A stretch of 24,846 nt of DNA from Myxococcales bacterium (lineage in GTDB: Bacteria; Myxococcota; Myxococcia; Myxococcales; Myxococcaceae), in NCBI GenBank assembly GCA_003153055.1, contig PMBV01000139.1, forward strand, positions 1 to 24,846, in the 5' to 3' direction. Below the pieces are notes generated by a model, which was given only the letters and a program-made list of their open reading frames with translations, made no database searches and was not told the origin of the DNA. Within the stretch, counting starts at the first letter, position 1; every line of letters begins with the position of its first letter. A program made the position numbers and the translations under genes. Positions 1 to 8,979 of this stretch are shown one piece after another.

Positions 1-756
1 AACATCGGCGGCGACGCCTGGGCCTCCCGCATCCTTCTCGAGGAAATGGGTCTCCGGGTGGTGGCCAACTGGTCCGGTGACGCGACGCTGGCCGAGATGG
101 AGCGCGCCCCCAAGGCCAAGCTGAACCTCATTCACTGCTACCGGTCGATGAATTACATCTGCCGGCACATGGAAGAGAAGTACGGAATCCCCTGGATCGA
201 GTACAACTTCTTCGGCCCTTCGCAGATCGCCCAGTCGCTGCGGAACATCGCCGCGCAGTTCGACGACACCATCAAGGCCAACGCCGAGAAGGTCATCGCC
301 AAGTATCAGCCGCTGGTCGACGCGGTGGTGGCCCGGTTCAAGCCCCGCCTCGCAGACAAGACAGTCATGCTGTACGTCGGAGGTCTGCGCCCTCGCCACG
401 TCATCACCGCGTACGAGGACCTGGGCATGAAGATCGTCGGAACCGGGTATGAGTTCGGCCACAACGACGACTACAACCGCACTGGCCATTACGTGCCGTC
501 GGGCACGCTCATCTACGACGACGCCAGCGCGTATGACTTGGAGAAGTTCATCGAGGGCATTCGTCCCGACCTGGTCGGCTCCGGCATCAAGGAGAAGTAC
601 CCGGTTCAGAAGATGGGCATTCCGTTCCGCCAGATGCATTCGTGGGATTACTCGGGCCCGTACCATGGGTACGACGGGTTCGCGATCTTCGCCCGCGACA
701 TGGATCTCGCCATCAACAACCCTGTGTGGGGCCTGTTCAAGGCTCCCTGGAAGTAG
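1..756 (+). CDS. nifD: Nitrogenase MoFe protein alpha chain (partial, 5' end outside window)
   Basis: This is the C-terminal part of NifD, the alpha subunit of the molybdenum-iron dinitrogenase that reduces N2 to ammonia. The frame is open from base 1 and gives 251 residues; the family is usually about 480-490 residues, so roughly the first 230 are missing. The FeMo-cofactor cysteine is visible in [11 protein letters not shown] (codon 136-138), equivalent to Azotobacter Cys275. The cofactor histidine is in [13 protein letters not shown], equivalent to His442. The stretch [16 protein letters not shown] is also typical of the family. The AnfD and VnfD alternative-nitrogenase alpha chains are less likely because of the close match to the NifD pattern and the NifENX/NifQ context. 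nifK follows 15 bases later, so the two are surely co-transcribed. The promoter and nifH, if present, lie upstream of the window. Confidence 0.97.
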   Translation, partial: NIGGDAWASRILLEEMGLRVVANWSGDATLAEMERAPKAKLNLIHCYRSMNYICRHMEEKYGIPWIEYNFFGPSQIAQSLRNIAAQFDDTIKANAEKVIAKYQPLVDAVVARFKPRLADKTVMLYVGGLRPRHVITAYEDLGMKIVGTGYEFGHNDDYNRTGHYVPSGTLIYDDASAYDLEKFIEGIRPDLVGSGIKEKYPVQKMGIPFRQMHSWDYSGPYHGYDGFAIFARDMDLAINNPVWGLFKAPWK

Positions 757-771
757 AGGAGACAAGCCACC

Positions 772-2307
772 GTGTCCCAGTCCGCCGAGAAGGTCCTCGA
801 TCACGCGAAGCTCTTTCACACCAAGGAGTACCAGGAGCTCCTCGCCCGTAAGGCCAAGTCCGAGGGGATGCCGACCGCGCAGCAGTCTTGCGAGGTCAAT
901 GATTGGACGAAGACCGTCGAGTACCGCGAGAAGAACTTTGCTCGCGAAGCCTTGACGGTGAACCCAGCCAAGGCGTGCCAACCCTTGGGCGCCGTGTTCG
1001 CGGCGGCTGGTTTCGAGCGCACGATGAGCTTCGTGCACGGGTCGCAGGGGTGTGTCGCGTACTACCGCTCGCACCTCTCGCGGCACTTCAAGGAGCCGGC
1101 CTCGGCCGTCTCCAGCTCGATGACGGAGGACGCGGCGGTGTTCGGCGGGCTCAACAACCTCATCGAGGGGCTCGCCAATACCTACAACCTCTATGAGCCC
1201 GCGATGATCGCGGTGTCGACCACCTGCATGGCTGAGGTCATCGGTGACGACCTCAACTCGTTCATCTCGCAGGCCAAGGACAAGGGCTCGGTGCCGAAGG
1301 ACTTCGACGTCCCCTTCGCCCACACCCCCGCCTTCGTCGGCAGCCACACGACGGGCTACGACAACATGGTCAAGGCCATCCTCGAGCACTTCTGGAAGGG
1401 CAAGGAGCGCACGCCCGACGGAAAGCTGAACCTCATTCCCGGGTTCGATGGCTTCGCGGTGGGCAACAACCGAGAGCTCAAGCGCATCTTGGACCTCATG
1501 GGCATCGAGTACACCGTGCTGTCCGACGTGGCCGATCAGTTCGACACGCCCTCCGACGGGGAGTACCGGATGTACGCTGGCGGCACCACGCTGGCGGCGG
1601 CCAAGGCAGCCATCAACGCCCAGGCCACCCTCTCGCTCCAGGAGTCCTGCTCGAACAAGACGCTCGAGTACTGCCAGGGCATGGGGCAGAAGACGGCGGC
1701 GCTCCACTACCCGCTGGGCGTGAGCGGCACCGACGAGCTCATCATGAAGCTGAAGGAGCTCACCGGCAAGCCGGTGCCCGCGCAGCTCGAGCTCGAGCGC
1801 GGCCGACTGGTGGACGCGATGGCTGACAGCCAGTCGTACCTCCACGGGAAGACCTACGCCATCTTCGGCGACCCGGACTTCGTCTACGGCATGGCCCGCT
1901 TCATTCTCGAGACGGGCGGCGAGCCGAAGCACTGCCTGGCCACCAACGGCACCAAGGCGTGGGAAGAGCAGATGAATCAGCTCTTCGCCAGCTCCCCGTA
2001 CGGCAAGGGCTGCAAGGCGTACCCGGGCCGCGATCTGTGGCACCTCCGCTCGCTCATGGCCACCGAGCCCGTGGACCTGCTCGTGGGCAACTCCTACGGC
2101 AAGTACCTCGAGCGAGACCTCGACACCCCGCTGGTGCGTCTGATGTTCCCCATCTTCGATCGCCACCACCACCACCGCTTCCCGCTGTGGGGGTACCAGG
2201 GCGGCCTGCAGGTGCTGCGGACGCTCCTCGACAAGATCTTCGACACCCTGGACGCCAAGTCCAACGTGCCAGGAAAGACGGACATCTCCTTCGACCTGAC
2301 GCGGTGA
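772..2307 (+). CDS. nifK: Nitrogenase MoFe protein beta chain
   Basis: NifK is the beta subunit of the MoFe protein and shares the P-cluster with NifD. The 511-residue product is normal length. The three P-cluster cysteines are at residues 69 (KACQPLGA), 94 ([12 protein letters not shown]) and 152 ([12 protein letters not shown]), nearly the same numbers as Azotobacter Cys70, Cys95 and Cys153. The [12 protein letters not shown] segment contains the serine that can bind the P-cluster (Ser191 here). The start is GTG at 772, preceded by AGGAGA at 757-762. No ATG in this frame gives a better N-terminus, and the NH2-terminal region [11 protein letters not shown] is typical of NifK. It lies between nifD (15-base gap) and nifE (30-base gap) in the operon. 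Confidence 0.98.
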   Translation: MSQSAEKVLDHAKLFHTKEYQELLARKAKSEGMPTAQQSCEVNDWTKTVEYREKNFAREALTVNPAKACQPLGAVFAAAGFERTMSFVHGSQGCVAYYRSHLSRHFKEPASAVSSSMTEDAAVFGGLNNLIEGLANTYNLYEPAMIAVSTTCMAEVIGDDLNSFISQAKDKGSVPKDFDVPFAHTPAFVGSHTTGYDNMVKAILEHFWKGKERTPDGKLNLIPGFDGFAVGNNRELKRILDLMGIEYTVLSDVADQFDTPSDGEYRMYAGGTTLAAAKAAINAQATLSLQESCSNKTLEYCQGMGQKTAALHYPLGVSGTDELIMKLKELTGKPVPAQLELERGRLVDAMADSQSYLHGKTYAIFGDPDFVYGMARFILETGGEPKHCLATNGTKAWEEQMNQLFASSPYGKGCKAYPGRDLWHLRSLMATEPVDLLVGNSYGKYLERDLDTPLVRLMFPIFDRHHHHRFPLWGYQGGLQVLRTLLDKIFDTLDAKSNVPGKTDISFDLTR

Positions 2308-2337
2308 ACCACCTGTAGCAGGAAGCGAGGGAGTGCC

Positions 2338-3732
2338 ATGAGCAACACGCTCAAGGCTCGCATCGCCGAGCTCTTCGACGAGCCCGGCTGTGCCACCAAC
2401 CAGAAGAAGGGCGCCAAGGAGCGCAAGGACGGCTGTAAGAAGCCGCTCTTGCCCGGGGCCGCCGCGGGTGGGTGTGCCTTCGACGGGGCGAAGATAGCCC
2501 TCCAGCCCATCGCAGACGCCGTGCACCTGGTCCACGGACCGGCGGCCTGCGAGGGCAACGGCTGGGATGGGCGACATACGCCCAGCTCCGGCCCGACGCT
2601 GTACCGCCTCGGTCTCACCACCGACCTGTCCGAGCTGGACATCGTGATGGGTGGGGCCGAGAAGCGTCTGTACAAGGCCATCAAGGAAGCAGTGCAGAAG
2701 CACGCTCCGGCGGCCGTGTTTGTCTATTCGACCTGCGTGCCCGCGCTCATCGGCGACGACGTCGACGCCGTCTGTCGGCACGCCACCGCCAAGCTGGGCA
2801 CGCCGGTGGTGCCGGTGAACGCCCCTGGCTTCGCCGGCTCGAAGAACCTCGGCAACAAGCTCGCGGGCGAGGCGTTGCTCGACCACGTCATCGGCACCAT
2901 CGAGCCCGACAACACGACCGCCACCGACGTCAACATCATCGGCGAGTACAACGTCGCGGGAGAGTTCTGGCAGGTTCGGCCGCTGCTCGAGCGCGCCGGC
3001 ATTCGGGTGCAGGCGTGCATCACCGGCGACTCGCGTTACCGGCAGATCGCCTCGTCGCACCGGGCCCGCGTCAACATGATGGTGTGCTCGACGGCCCTCA
3101 TCAACGTCGCCCGCAAGATGCAAGATCGCTGGGGCATTCCCTACTTCGAGGGCTCCTTCTACGGCGTCGAGAACACCAGCACCTCGCTGCGCACGCTGGC
3201 CTCGATGCTGGTCACCCGGGGCGCTCCTGAAGCGCTCATCGCCCAGACCGAAGCCGTCATCAGCTCCGAGGAGGCCAAGGCCAAGGCCTTGCTGGCGCCC
3301 TACCGCGAGCGGCTCACGGGCAAGCGGGCGCTCCTCTACACCGGTGGCGTGAAGTCGTGGTCCGTCATCACCTCGCTCAAGGAGCTGGGCATGGAGGTCA
3401 TCGCGACCTCGGTGCGCAAGTCCACATCGGCCGACAAAGAGAAGGCGCTGGAGCAGCTGGGTGACGAGAGCGCCCTGGTCGACTCCATACCCCCCCGCGA
3501 GATGTACGCCCGCCTCGCCCGTGGTGACGCCGACATTCTGCTGTCCGGTGGGCGAACTCAGTTCGTCGCCCTCAAGGCGCGGGTGCCGTGGCTCGACATC
3601 AACCAGGAGCGGGCCCACGCCTACTCGGGCTACGAGGGCGCGGTCGCCCTGGCCCGGGCCGTCGACCTCGAGCTGTCGAACCCCCTCTGGGCTGACGTGC
3701 GGCGCAAGGCACCGTGGGAGGAGCGGGGCTAG
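2338..3732 (+). CDS. nifE: FeMo-cofactor scaffold protein NifE
   Basis: NifE forms the NifE2N2 scaffold on which the NifB-derived Fe-S precursor is matured to FeMo-cofactor by addition of molybdenum and homocitrate. The protein has 464 residues. Cluster-binding cysteines fall at residues 46 (AAGGCAFDGAKIAL), 71 (HGPAACEGNGWDGR) and 133 (YSTCVPALIGDD). Cys250 (MMVCSTALINVA) corresponds to the NifD cofactor cysteine and is the known NifE Cys250. The CAFDGA and GNGWDGR patterns separate it from NifD. The ATG start has a GGGAG stretch just upstream. The stop codon is directly followed by the nifN start, so the two scaffold subunits are probably made by coupled translation. No lesions are visible. 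Confidence 0.97.
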   Translation: MSNTLKARIAELFDEPGCATNQKKGAKERKDGCKKPLLPGAAAGGCAFDGAKIALQPIADAVHLVHGPAACEGNGWDGRHTPSSGPTLYRLGLTTDLSELDIVMGGAEKRLYKAIKEAVQKHAPAAVFVYSTCVPALIGDDVDAVCRHATAKLGTPVVPVNAPGFAGSKNLGNKLAGEALLDHVIGTIEPDNTTATDVNIIGEYNVAGEFWQVRPLLERAGIRVQACITGDSRYRQIASSHRARVNMMVCSTALINVARKMQDRWGIPYFEGSFYGVENTSTSLRTLASMLVTRGAPEALIAQTEAVISSEEAKAKALLAPYRERLTGKRALLYTGGVKSWSVITSLKELGMEVIATSVRKSTSADKEKALEQLGDESALVDSIPPREMYARLARGDADILLSGGRTQFVALKARVPWLDINQERAHAYSGYEGAVALARAVDLELSNPLWADVRRKAPWEERG

Positions 3733-5103
3733 ATGGCCACCATCGTCTCGAAGAAGAAGGCCTGCGTCGTCAACCCGCTGAAGGCGTCGAGCCCACTGGG
3801 CGCGGCGCTGGCGTACCTGGGCGTGGAGGGCTCGGTGCCTCTGCTCCACGGGGCGCAGGGCTGCACGTCGTTCGCGCTGGTGCTGTCGGTGCGACACTTC
3901 CGCGAGTCGATTCCGATGCAGACCACGGCGATGAACGAGGTGACGGCCATTCTCGGCGGCGGAGAGAACCTCGAGGAGGCCCTCACCGTCATTCAGAGCC
4001 GGATGAAGCCCAAGTTCATCGGCGTCGCGTCGACCTCGCTGACCGAGACCAAGGCCGAGGATTTTCGAGGGAACCTGAAGGAGATCCGCGCCCGGCGAAG
4101 CGAGCTCGACAAGACGGCCGTGGTGTTCGCCTCCACGCCCGACTTCGAGGGTGCCCTGGAGGACGGGTGGGCTCGAGCCACAGCGGCCATCATCGAGAGC
4201 CTGGTTCAGCCTGGCCCGGCGGCCCGCACCGCGAGTAGTCGGGTGAACGTGCTCCCCGGTGTGCACCTGACAGCGGGAGACCTCGACGAGGTGCGCGAGA
4301 CCATCGAGGCCTTCGGCCTGACCCCGGTGATTCTCCCCGACCTCTCTCAGTCGCTCGACGGCCACGTGCCCGACGCGTGGATCGGCACCAGCCTGGGAGG
4401 CACGTCGGTGGGCGCCATTGGCGCGATGGGCGAGGCGACCCACACCATCGCCATCGGCGAGCACATGCGGGCTCCGGCCGAGCTGCTCCACGAGCGCACC
4501 CAGGTGCCCTTCACCGTCTTCGAGACCTTGAGTGGCCTCGAGCCGACGGACCGCCTGGTGTCGCTGCTCATTCGCCTCTCCGGTCGTCAGGCGCCCATGT
4601 CGCTGCGGCGGCGGAGGAGCCAGCTGGTCGACGCGATGCTCGACGGGCACTTCTCGCTGTCGGGTCGCCGGGTGGCCATCGCGGCGGACCCCGACCTCTT
4701 GACGGCCCTCGCCCACCTGGTGACGGGCCTCGGCGCCGAGGTGGTCGCGGCCGTGTCCTCCACCGACCGCTCGCCGGCGCTGGCGCGGCTCCCGTGCTCC
4801 GAGGTCATCGTCGGCGATCTGGGAGACCTCGAGGAGGCCGCCAAGGAGGCCAACGCCGAGCTCCTCATCACCAACTGCCACGGGCAGCCCGCCGCCGCGC
4901 GCTTGGGAATACCCCTCGTTCGCGCCGGCTTCCCCATCGTCGACCGGGTGGGGAACAGCCACCGCACCAGCGTGGGCTACCGGGGCACCCGCTCCCTCAT
5001 CTTCGAGCTCGCCAACGAGATGTTGGCGGACGACGAGCATCACCACTCAACCCCCACGTTCTCAGAGGCGCGCCATGACGATGCGACGGCTGCAGGTGTT
5101 TGA
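3733..5103 (+). CDS. nifN: FeMo-cofactor scaffold protein NifN
   Basis: NifN is the NifK-like partner of NifE in the cofactor scaffold. The product has 456 residues. It begins with the family pattern KKACVVNPLKASSPLGAAL and has Cys44 in GAQGCTSFALV, the position of the known NifN cluster ligand. Where NifK has STTCMAE, this protein has STSLTE without the third cysteine, as expected for NifN. The ATG start immediately follows the nifE stop (TAGATG), with GAGGAG just inside the end of nifE acting as ribosome binding site. The C-terminus is extended and rich in His, Ser and Asp, and overlaps the start of nifX by 29 bases. Confidence 0.96.
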   Translation: MATIVSKKKACVVNPLKASSPLGAALAYLGVEGSVPLLHGAQGCTSFALVLSVRHFRESIPMQTTAMNEVTAILGGGENLEEALTVIQSRMKPKFIGVASTSLTETKAEDFRGNLKEIRARRSELDKTAVVFASTPDFEGALEDGWARATAAIIESLVQPGPAARTASSRVNVLPGVHLTAGDLDEVRETIEAFGLTPVILPDLSQSLDGHVPDAWIGTSLGGTSVGAIGAMGEATHTIAIGEHMRAPAELLHERTQVPFTVFETLSGLEPTDRLVSLLIRLSGRQAPMSLRRRRSQLVDAMLDGHFSLSGRRVAIAADPDLLTALAHLVTGLGAEVVAAVSSTDRSPALARLPCSEVIVGDLGDLEEAAKEANAELLITNCHGQPAAARLGIPLVRAGFPIVDRVGNSHRTSVGYRGTRSLIFELANEMLADDEHHHSTPTFSEARHDDATAAGV

Positions 5104-5572
5104 AGAGACGGCGCCCCCGCCGCCGACCACGACGACGCGCGTGCCGACGCTGCGAGTGGCCATCGCCAGCAGCGACCTGAAGTCACTCGACTCGCACTTC
5201 GGCTCGGCCAAGCGCTTCGCCATCTACGAGGTGACGCCGACCTCGTGCCGGCTCCTCGAGGCCTTGGCCTTCGAGACGGTGTCGGACCAAAGCGGGGCCC
5301 ACGAGACCGAGGGAGATGACCGAATCGGCCCCAAGGTCGCGGGCCTCAAGGGCTCCAACCTGCTCTTCGTGTTGGCCATCGGTGGCCCAGCCGCGGCCCG
5401 CGTCGTGGGGGCGAAGATTCACCCGGTGAAGCTCAACGCACCCGAGTCCATCGACTCCATCATCGGCCGCGTGCAGGCGCTGATGACGGGCACGCCGCCG
5501 CCGTGGCTGCGGAAGGCGATGCTCGGCGCGGCCTCGCCCACCCTCGACGAGCTCGACGCGGAGGACCCGTGA
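5075..5572 (+). CDS. nifX: FeMo-cofactor carrier protein NifX
   Basis: NifX is a small soluble protein that binds NifB-cofactor and the VK intermediate and shuttles between NifB and NifEN. The 165-residue product has a Pro/Thr-rich N-terminal extension (about residues 10-22) and then the NifX/NifB-type cofactor-binding fold, with LRVAIASSD, LDSHFGSAKRFAIYEV and LLFVLAIGGPAAARVV as the typical strands. The ATG start overlaps nifN by 29 bases and has GAGG about 8 bases upstream; ATG at 5081 is an in-frame alternative. The downstream gene starts inside the nifX stop codon (GTGA), so translation is probably coupled. NafY and the NifB C-terminal domain share the fold, but length and position favour NifX. 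Confidence 0.93.
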   Translation: MTMRRLQVFEETAPPPPTTTTRVPTLRVAIASSDLKSLDSHFGSAKRFAIYEVTPTSCRLLEALAFETVSDQSGAHETEGDDRIGPKVAGLKGSNLLFVLAIGGPAAARVVGAKIHPVKLNAPESIDSIIGRVQALMTGTPPPWLRKAMLGAASPTLDELDAEDP

Positions 5573-6042
5573 ACGCCCCGTCGACTCCGCAGGCCCCCGC
5601 GGCCGATGCCCAGGCCCGGCCCTTCGTCAAGGCGCTGGTGAGCTTGGTGCGAGCAGAGGATCGCTACGGCGCGTGGGAGAACCGATCCGACGTCGACCTG
5701 CTCAAGGCCTTCGTGGTCACCAAGGAAGCGCGTCGGGCGATTCCCATCGTCGGCGACCCCGGCCCCGAGGTGCTGGTGCGGGTCGAGCAACTCTACAAGG
5801 CCGTGTGTTTTCGCATCGAGCAGCGCACCACGCTCATGGCCTCGCCAGTGCTGGCGCTCAACCACGAGGGCTTCGGCCGGGTCGTCGTCGTGGTGGGCAA
5901 GCTGGTGGCGTTGTCCAAGAGCCTCCGAGACGTGCACCGCTTTGGCTTCGAGAGCCTCGAGGCCCTCGACGCGGAGGGTGAAAAGGCCGTGGAGCAGGCA
6001 GTGAAGAACATCGAGAGCTTTCCTGAGGTCGCGCGGGCCTGA
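5569..6042 (+). CDS. NifX-associated nitrogen fixation protein (DUF269 family)
   Basis: This 157-residue protein matches the DUF269 (NifX-associated) family found directly after nifX in proteobacterial nif clusters. The recognisable conserved stretches are RAEDRYGAWENRSD near residue 30, TKEARRAIPIVGDPGPEVL, an IEQRTTLMASPVL segment, and HEGFGRVVVVVGKLV followed by LRDVHRFGFESLE. The family's biochemical role is not settled; its constant place between nifX and fdxB suggests work in cofactor assembly or electron supply. The start is taken as GTG at 5569, which overlaps the nifX stop as GTGA. The frame is open further upstream to 5503, but that part reads as antisense-like low-complexity sequence over nifX. 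The second small NifX-associated family (DUF683), common beside it elsewhere, is absent here. Confidence 0.9.
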   Translation: MNAPSTPQAPAADAQARPFVKALVSLVRAEDRYGAWENRSDVDLLKAFVVTKEARRAIPIVGDPGPEVLVRVEQLYKAVCFRIEQRTTLMASPVLALNHEGFGRVVVVVGKLVALSKSLRDVHRFGFESLEALDAEGEKAVEQAVKNIESFPEVARA

Positions 6043-6064
6043 CGCGACGGAGGTTTCCATTGCA

Positions 6065-6346
6065 ATGCAGCTCGTGACTCGTGACGGAAGGAATTGGCAG
6101 CCGACGTACCTCCTCGACATCGATCGAGCGAAGTGCATCGGCTGCGGCCGCTGTTTTAAGGTGTGCGGCCAGAAGGTGATGTCGCTCAAAGGCGTCGATG
6201 AGGAAGGCGCGCTGGTGGATCTCGAAGAGGACGAAGAGGTGGAGCGCAAGGTGATGGTGGTGGCCGACGGAGGCTCGTGCATCGGCTGCGGCGCCTGCGG
6301 CCGGGTGTGCGCCAAGAGCTGCCAATCTCACGGGAGCGCCGCATGA
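6065..6346 (+). CDS. fdxB: nif-specific ferredoxin III (2[4Fe-4S])
   Basis: FdxB is a cytoplasmic 8Fe-8S type ferredoxin of nif clusters thought to donate electrons for nitrogenase cofactor assembly or function. The 93-residue product has two cluster motifs: Cys24, 27, 30 and 34 (CIGCGRCFKVC) and Cys72, 75, 78 and 82 (CIGCGACGRVC), with another cysteine at 86. The linker is longer and more acidic than in common bacterial ferredoxins, as usual for the nif type. The start LVTRDGRNWQP is characteristic of this family. ATG at 6065 is preceded by GGAGG at 6049-6053, 11 bases away, slightly long. The stop overlaps the nifQ start as ATGA. Confidence 0.94.
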   Translation: MQLVTRDGRNWQPTYLLDIDRAKCIGCGRCFKVCGQKVMSLKGVDEEGALVDLEEDEEVERKVMVVADGGSCIGCGACGRVCAKSCQSHGSAA

Positions 6347-6963
6347 GCCGCCTGGCGACCGCGATGGCGCATCCAGGGCCCATCGAGGTCCACCGCTGGC
6401 TCATGGCAGGAGCCTCAGGTGACCTCGACGCCTTCGATGTCCACGCGGTCGGCAGCGTGCTGAGCCTCGCGGTGTGCGAGGCCCAGAAGGAGCGGCGCCC
6501 ACTGGGGGCGTGCGTGGGCCTTGGCGGGGATGATCTCGTCGCGCTGGTGGCGAAGTACTTTCCCCACGCCCAGCGGCTCTTGGCGCGGTTCGACTCGAGG
6601 CAGCGGCCCCCGATGACCGAGGCCGAGGCCCGCCTGAGGGAGATGCTCGACAGCCTCTCGACCGAGGCGAGCCCGCTGGAGCATGACCTGGCGGCCATCA
6701 TCGCCCGCCGTGCCCAGCGGCAGAACCACCTGTGGCAAGACCTCGGCCTGAGGAATCGAGGCGAGCTCTCGACCTTGATGACGCGGCACTTCGGGCCCTT
6801 GGCGCGACGGAACAGCCAAGACATGAAGTGGAAGAAGTTCTTCTCGCGGCAGCTGTGCGTCGATGGGGTTGCCCCGGTGTGTATCGCGCCGAGCTGCGGC
6901 GAGTGCACCGACTTCGACGCCTGCTTCGGCGAGGAAAAGGGCGAGAGCCTCATCACCGCCTGA
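6343..6963 (+). CDS. nifQ: Molybdenum donor protein NifQ
   Basis: NifQ carries a Mo-Fe-S cluster and delivers molybdenum to NifEN for FeMo-cofactor synthesis. The protein has 206 residues. Its C-terminal cysteine motif C-x4-C-x2-C-x5-C is intact as Cys180, 185, 188 and 194 (CIAPSCGECTDFDACF), just after the family signature NSQDMKWKKFFSRQLC. The central HLWQDLGLRNRGELSTLM is also typical. The frame opens earlier (6277), but ATG at 6343 is chosen because it overlaps the fdxB stop as ATGA and begins where similarity is expected. It is the last recognisable nif gene in the window, and a hairpin follows it. Confidence 0.95.
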   Translation: MSRLATAMAHPGPIEVHRWLMAGASGDLDAFDVHAVGSVLSLAVCEAQKERRPLGACVGLGGDDLVALVAKYFPHAQRLLARFDSRQRPPMTEAEARLREMLDSLSTEASPLEHDLAAIIARRAQRQNHLWQDLGLRNRGELSTLMTRHFGPLARRNSQDMKWKKFFSRQLCVDGVAPVCIAPSCGECTDFDACFGEEKGESLITA

Positions 6964-6987
6964 GCACGAGGCGAGGCGGTTTCATGC

Positions 6988-7003
6988 GCCACCGGAGGGT
7001 GGC
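6988..7003 (+). terminator. Possible hairpin terminator after nifQ
   Basis: GCCACC (6988-6993) and GGTGGC (6998-7003) form a perfect 6-bp stem with a GGAG loop, 25 bases after the nifQ stop. Only a short mixed tail (CTATTT) follows, so intrinsic termination would be weak. It lies just before the next gene start at 7022. Confidence 0.35.
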
Positions 7004-7021
7004 TGGGCTATTTGCGGGCAC

Positions 7022-8038
7022 ATGGCGAGTGACGAGACTCCTGTCGACGCGGCCCTGCGGAACAACGATGCCCAGGCTCTGGCGAAGCACGCGACCCCCG
7101 AGGAGCTCGAGCGGTTGCGGTCGGCGGAGCAGGTGCTCCAGCTCGCTCGTGAGCGGGTCCGCAACACCTCGCGCTGGGCCGTGGCCTCGCAGGTGATGGT
7201 GGGCGTCGTGGCCGCCGTCGGCATGCTGGTGAACGCGTACCAGAGCTACACCAACAAGGAGCAGCACGACCAACAGGCCCACATCGACCAAGACCGCTGG
7301 GGTCGGGAGTTCCTCCGCGCGCAACGCGCCGACAAGTACCGGGCGTTCTTCGAGACGAGCGTGCTGGCGACGGACCCGAGCAACTCCGACAAGCGCCTCG
7401 TGGGCTATGCGCTCCTGCAAGAATTCGTCGCCGACGAGGATTACAATTCGAAGGCCACCCTCATGCTCGAGGAGTCGCTGACCCAGGAGCTTCGGGCTGG
7501 GGGCGCCGAGGCAGGGCACCGGCACGCAATAGCCGCCATCGTCAGCGCCTTGTCTCAGACGACCGACTGCCATGCCCTCGAGCGCGCTGCCCAGTCCATC
7601 GACCGGGTGGTGCAGCACCACAAGAGCGCCCAGGACCTCGACGAGACGAAGGACGTCTTCCGCCTCTACGTTCGCAAGCTGCTCGGGCGCGCGGCCATCG
7701 TCTGCAAGAGCCCCGACGACTTCTCCGACGTGCGCCTGCCCCTCGCGCAGACCCTCGGCCGCATGCCCGAGCTCGCCGACGCGGGCGCGAGGCTCAAGGA
7801 GGCCGAGGTCAATACGACGCTGGTGAACATTCTCGCCGACGAGTGCCGCGACGAGGCCGAAGCGGGTCGGCGCGACTGCGTGCCCGTCTTTCAGCACTAC
7901 CTCGCTTTGTGTGGGCACCAGCCAGCGAACCGGCGAGCGGCGGAGAGCCCGGCGTGTGAGCAGGCGAAGGCGGTCGCGGCCGAGCTCGAGCGCCTGCTGG
8001 CGCCTCCGCCCGCCCTGGACTCGGCCAAGGACGAGTAG
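7022..8038 (+). CDS. Uncharacterised protein with one membrane segment
   Basis: I do not recognise this 338-residue protein. The first 50 residues are charged and helical (PEELERLRSAEQVLQLARERV). A single hydrophobic segment follows at about residues 52-72 (ASQVMVGVVAAVGMLVNAYQ), then a Gln/His/Asp-rich stretch and a long soluble, mostly helical C-terminal part of about 250 residues with several cysteines. This suggests a membrane-anchored protein, but which side of the membrane the large domain faces is not clear. The start is ATG at 7022; the frame is open upstream over nifQ, but that part is a shadow. No good ribosome binding site is seen. It is co-directional with the nif operon and 58 bases after nifQ; no sequence feature ties it to nitrogen fixation. 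Confidence 0.75.
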   Translation: MASDETPVDAALRNNDAQALAKHATPEELERLRSAEQVLQLARERVRNTSRWAVASQVMVGVVAAVGMLVNAYQSYTNKEQHDQQAHIDQDRWGREFLRAQRADKYRAFFETSVLATDPSNSDKRLVGYALLQEFVADEDYNSKATLMLEESLTQELRAGGAEAGHRHAIAAIVSALSQTTDCHALERAAQSIDRVVQHHKSAQDLDETKDVFRLYVRKLLGRAAIVCKSPDDFSDVRLPLAQTLGRMPELADAGARLKEAEVNTTLVNILADECRDEAEAGRRDCVPVFQHYLALCGHQPANRRAAESPACEQAKAVAAELERLLAPPPALDSAKDE

Positions 8039-8053
8039 GCCCTCGGAGGGGAA

Positions 8054-8968
8054 TTGGTATCATCGAGGACGTTGCCCTTCCCTGGTGCCAGGCGGTTCTC
8101 CCTCTTGCTCCCCGGCTCTCCGGGGCTGATGCACGGCCTCGACTTCGGAGACGGCCAGCGACCCATCGAGGGCGTCTTCCTGCACGCCAACGGCTTCTGC
8201 GCCTCGACCTACCGCTCGATGCTGGCCCCCATCGCCCAGTCCCATCGCGTGCTGGCGGTCGACCAGCGAGGTCATGGTCGGAGCGAGCTCGAGGCCGACC
8301 CGCGTGGCCGAGGAGACTGGCTCGACCTTCGAGACGACGTGCTGGCGGCGCTCGGGGCGCTGGGGGCAGGGCCCGTGGTGCTCAGCGGGCACTCGATGGG
8401 AGGAACGGTGGCGCTCCTGGCCGCGGTCGCCGAGCCCCACCGAGTCAAGGCCCTGGTGCTGTTCGACCCGGTGCTCCTTCACCCCGACGTCGTGGCGCAG
8501 CGCCACCAGTGGAAGCCGGGAGACCCATGGCCGGAGCTCCCGCTCGTGCAAGGCGCGCTTCGCCGCCGGTCGAGTTTCGAGAGCCGGGCCGCGGCCGAGG
8601 CCGCTCTGGTGGGGCGCGGCGCTTTCAAGACCTGGCCTCGGGCAGCGGTGGCCGACTACTGCCTCGACGGCCTCCGTGAATTGCCCAACGGTGGCGTGGG
8701 GCTTGCGTGCGACCCCAAGTGGGAAGCATCGAGCTACTGTGCCCAGGGCCATGACGGGTGGCGTGCGCTGGCCGAGGTTCGCTGTCCGGTGAGCATCGTG
8801 CGCGGTGCGTCGGGCTCCACGTGTGACGAAGGCACGGTCCACGAGTATGCGAGAGCTGCTCTCACGGTCTCGGTCGCGCCCGGCACCACCCACTTCGTTC
8901 CCCTGGAGCGGCCCGACCTCGCCGCCGCCGCGTTGGGGTCGGTTCTCTCGCGTGAGCGCCCCGCGTAG
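8054..8968 (+). CDS. Alpha/beta hydrolase
   Basis: This 304-residue protein has the alpha/beta-hydrolase fold. HANGF near residue 44 would form the oxyanion hole region, and DQRGHGRS at 70-77 is the usual turn after strand 4. The nucleophile elbow is SGHSMGG with Ser114. The catalytic His is probably His280 in GTTHFVPLERP. The acid is likely an Asp or Glu in the GSTCDEG segment around residue 258, which is less certain. No signal peptide is seen, so it should be cytoplasmic. The start is TTG at 8054 with GGAGG at 8045-8049. The substrate cannot be told from sequence; esterase, lipase-like or haloperoxidase-type activity are all possible. It starts 15 bases after the preceding gene, so the two may be co-transcribed. 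Confidence 0.88.
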   Translation: MVSSRTLPFPGARRFSLLLPGSPGLMHGLDFGDGQRPIEGVFLHANGFCASTYRSMLAPIAQSHRVLAVDQRGHGRSELEADPRGRGDWLDLRDDVLAALGALGAGPVVLSGHSMGGTVALLAAVAEPHRVKALVLFDPVLLHPDVVAQRHQWKPGDPWPELPLVQGALRRRSSFESRAAAEAALVGRGAFKTWPRAAVADYCLDGLRELPNGGVGLACDPKWEASSYCAQGHDGWRALAEVRCPVSIVRGASGSTCDEGTVHEYARAALTVSVAPGTTHFVPLERPDLAAAALGSVLSRERPA

Positions 8969-8979
8969 TGCGTGTGTGG

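Noticed and set aside
5419..6315. 298-codon open frame on the minus strand over the DUF269 and fdxB genes
   Set aside because: The + strand genes here have conserved family motifs and fit the operon; the minus frame is low-complexity shadow.
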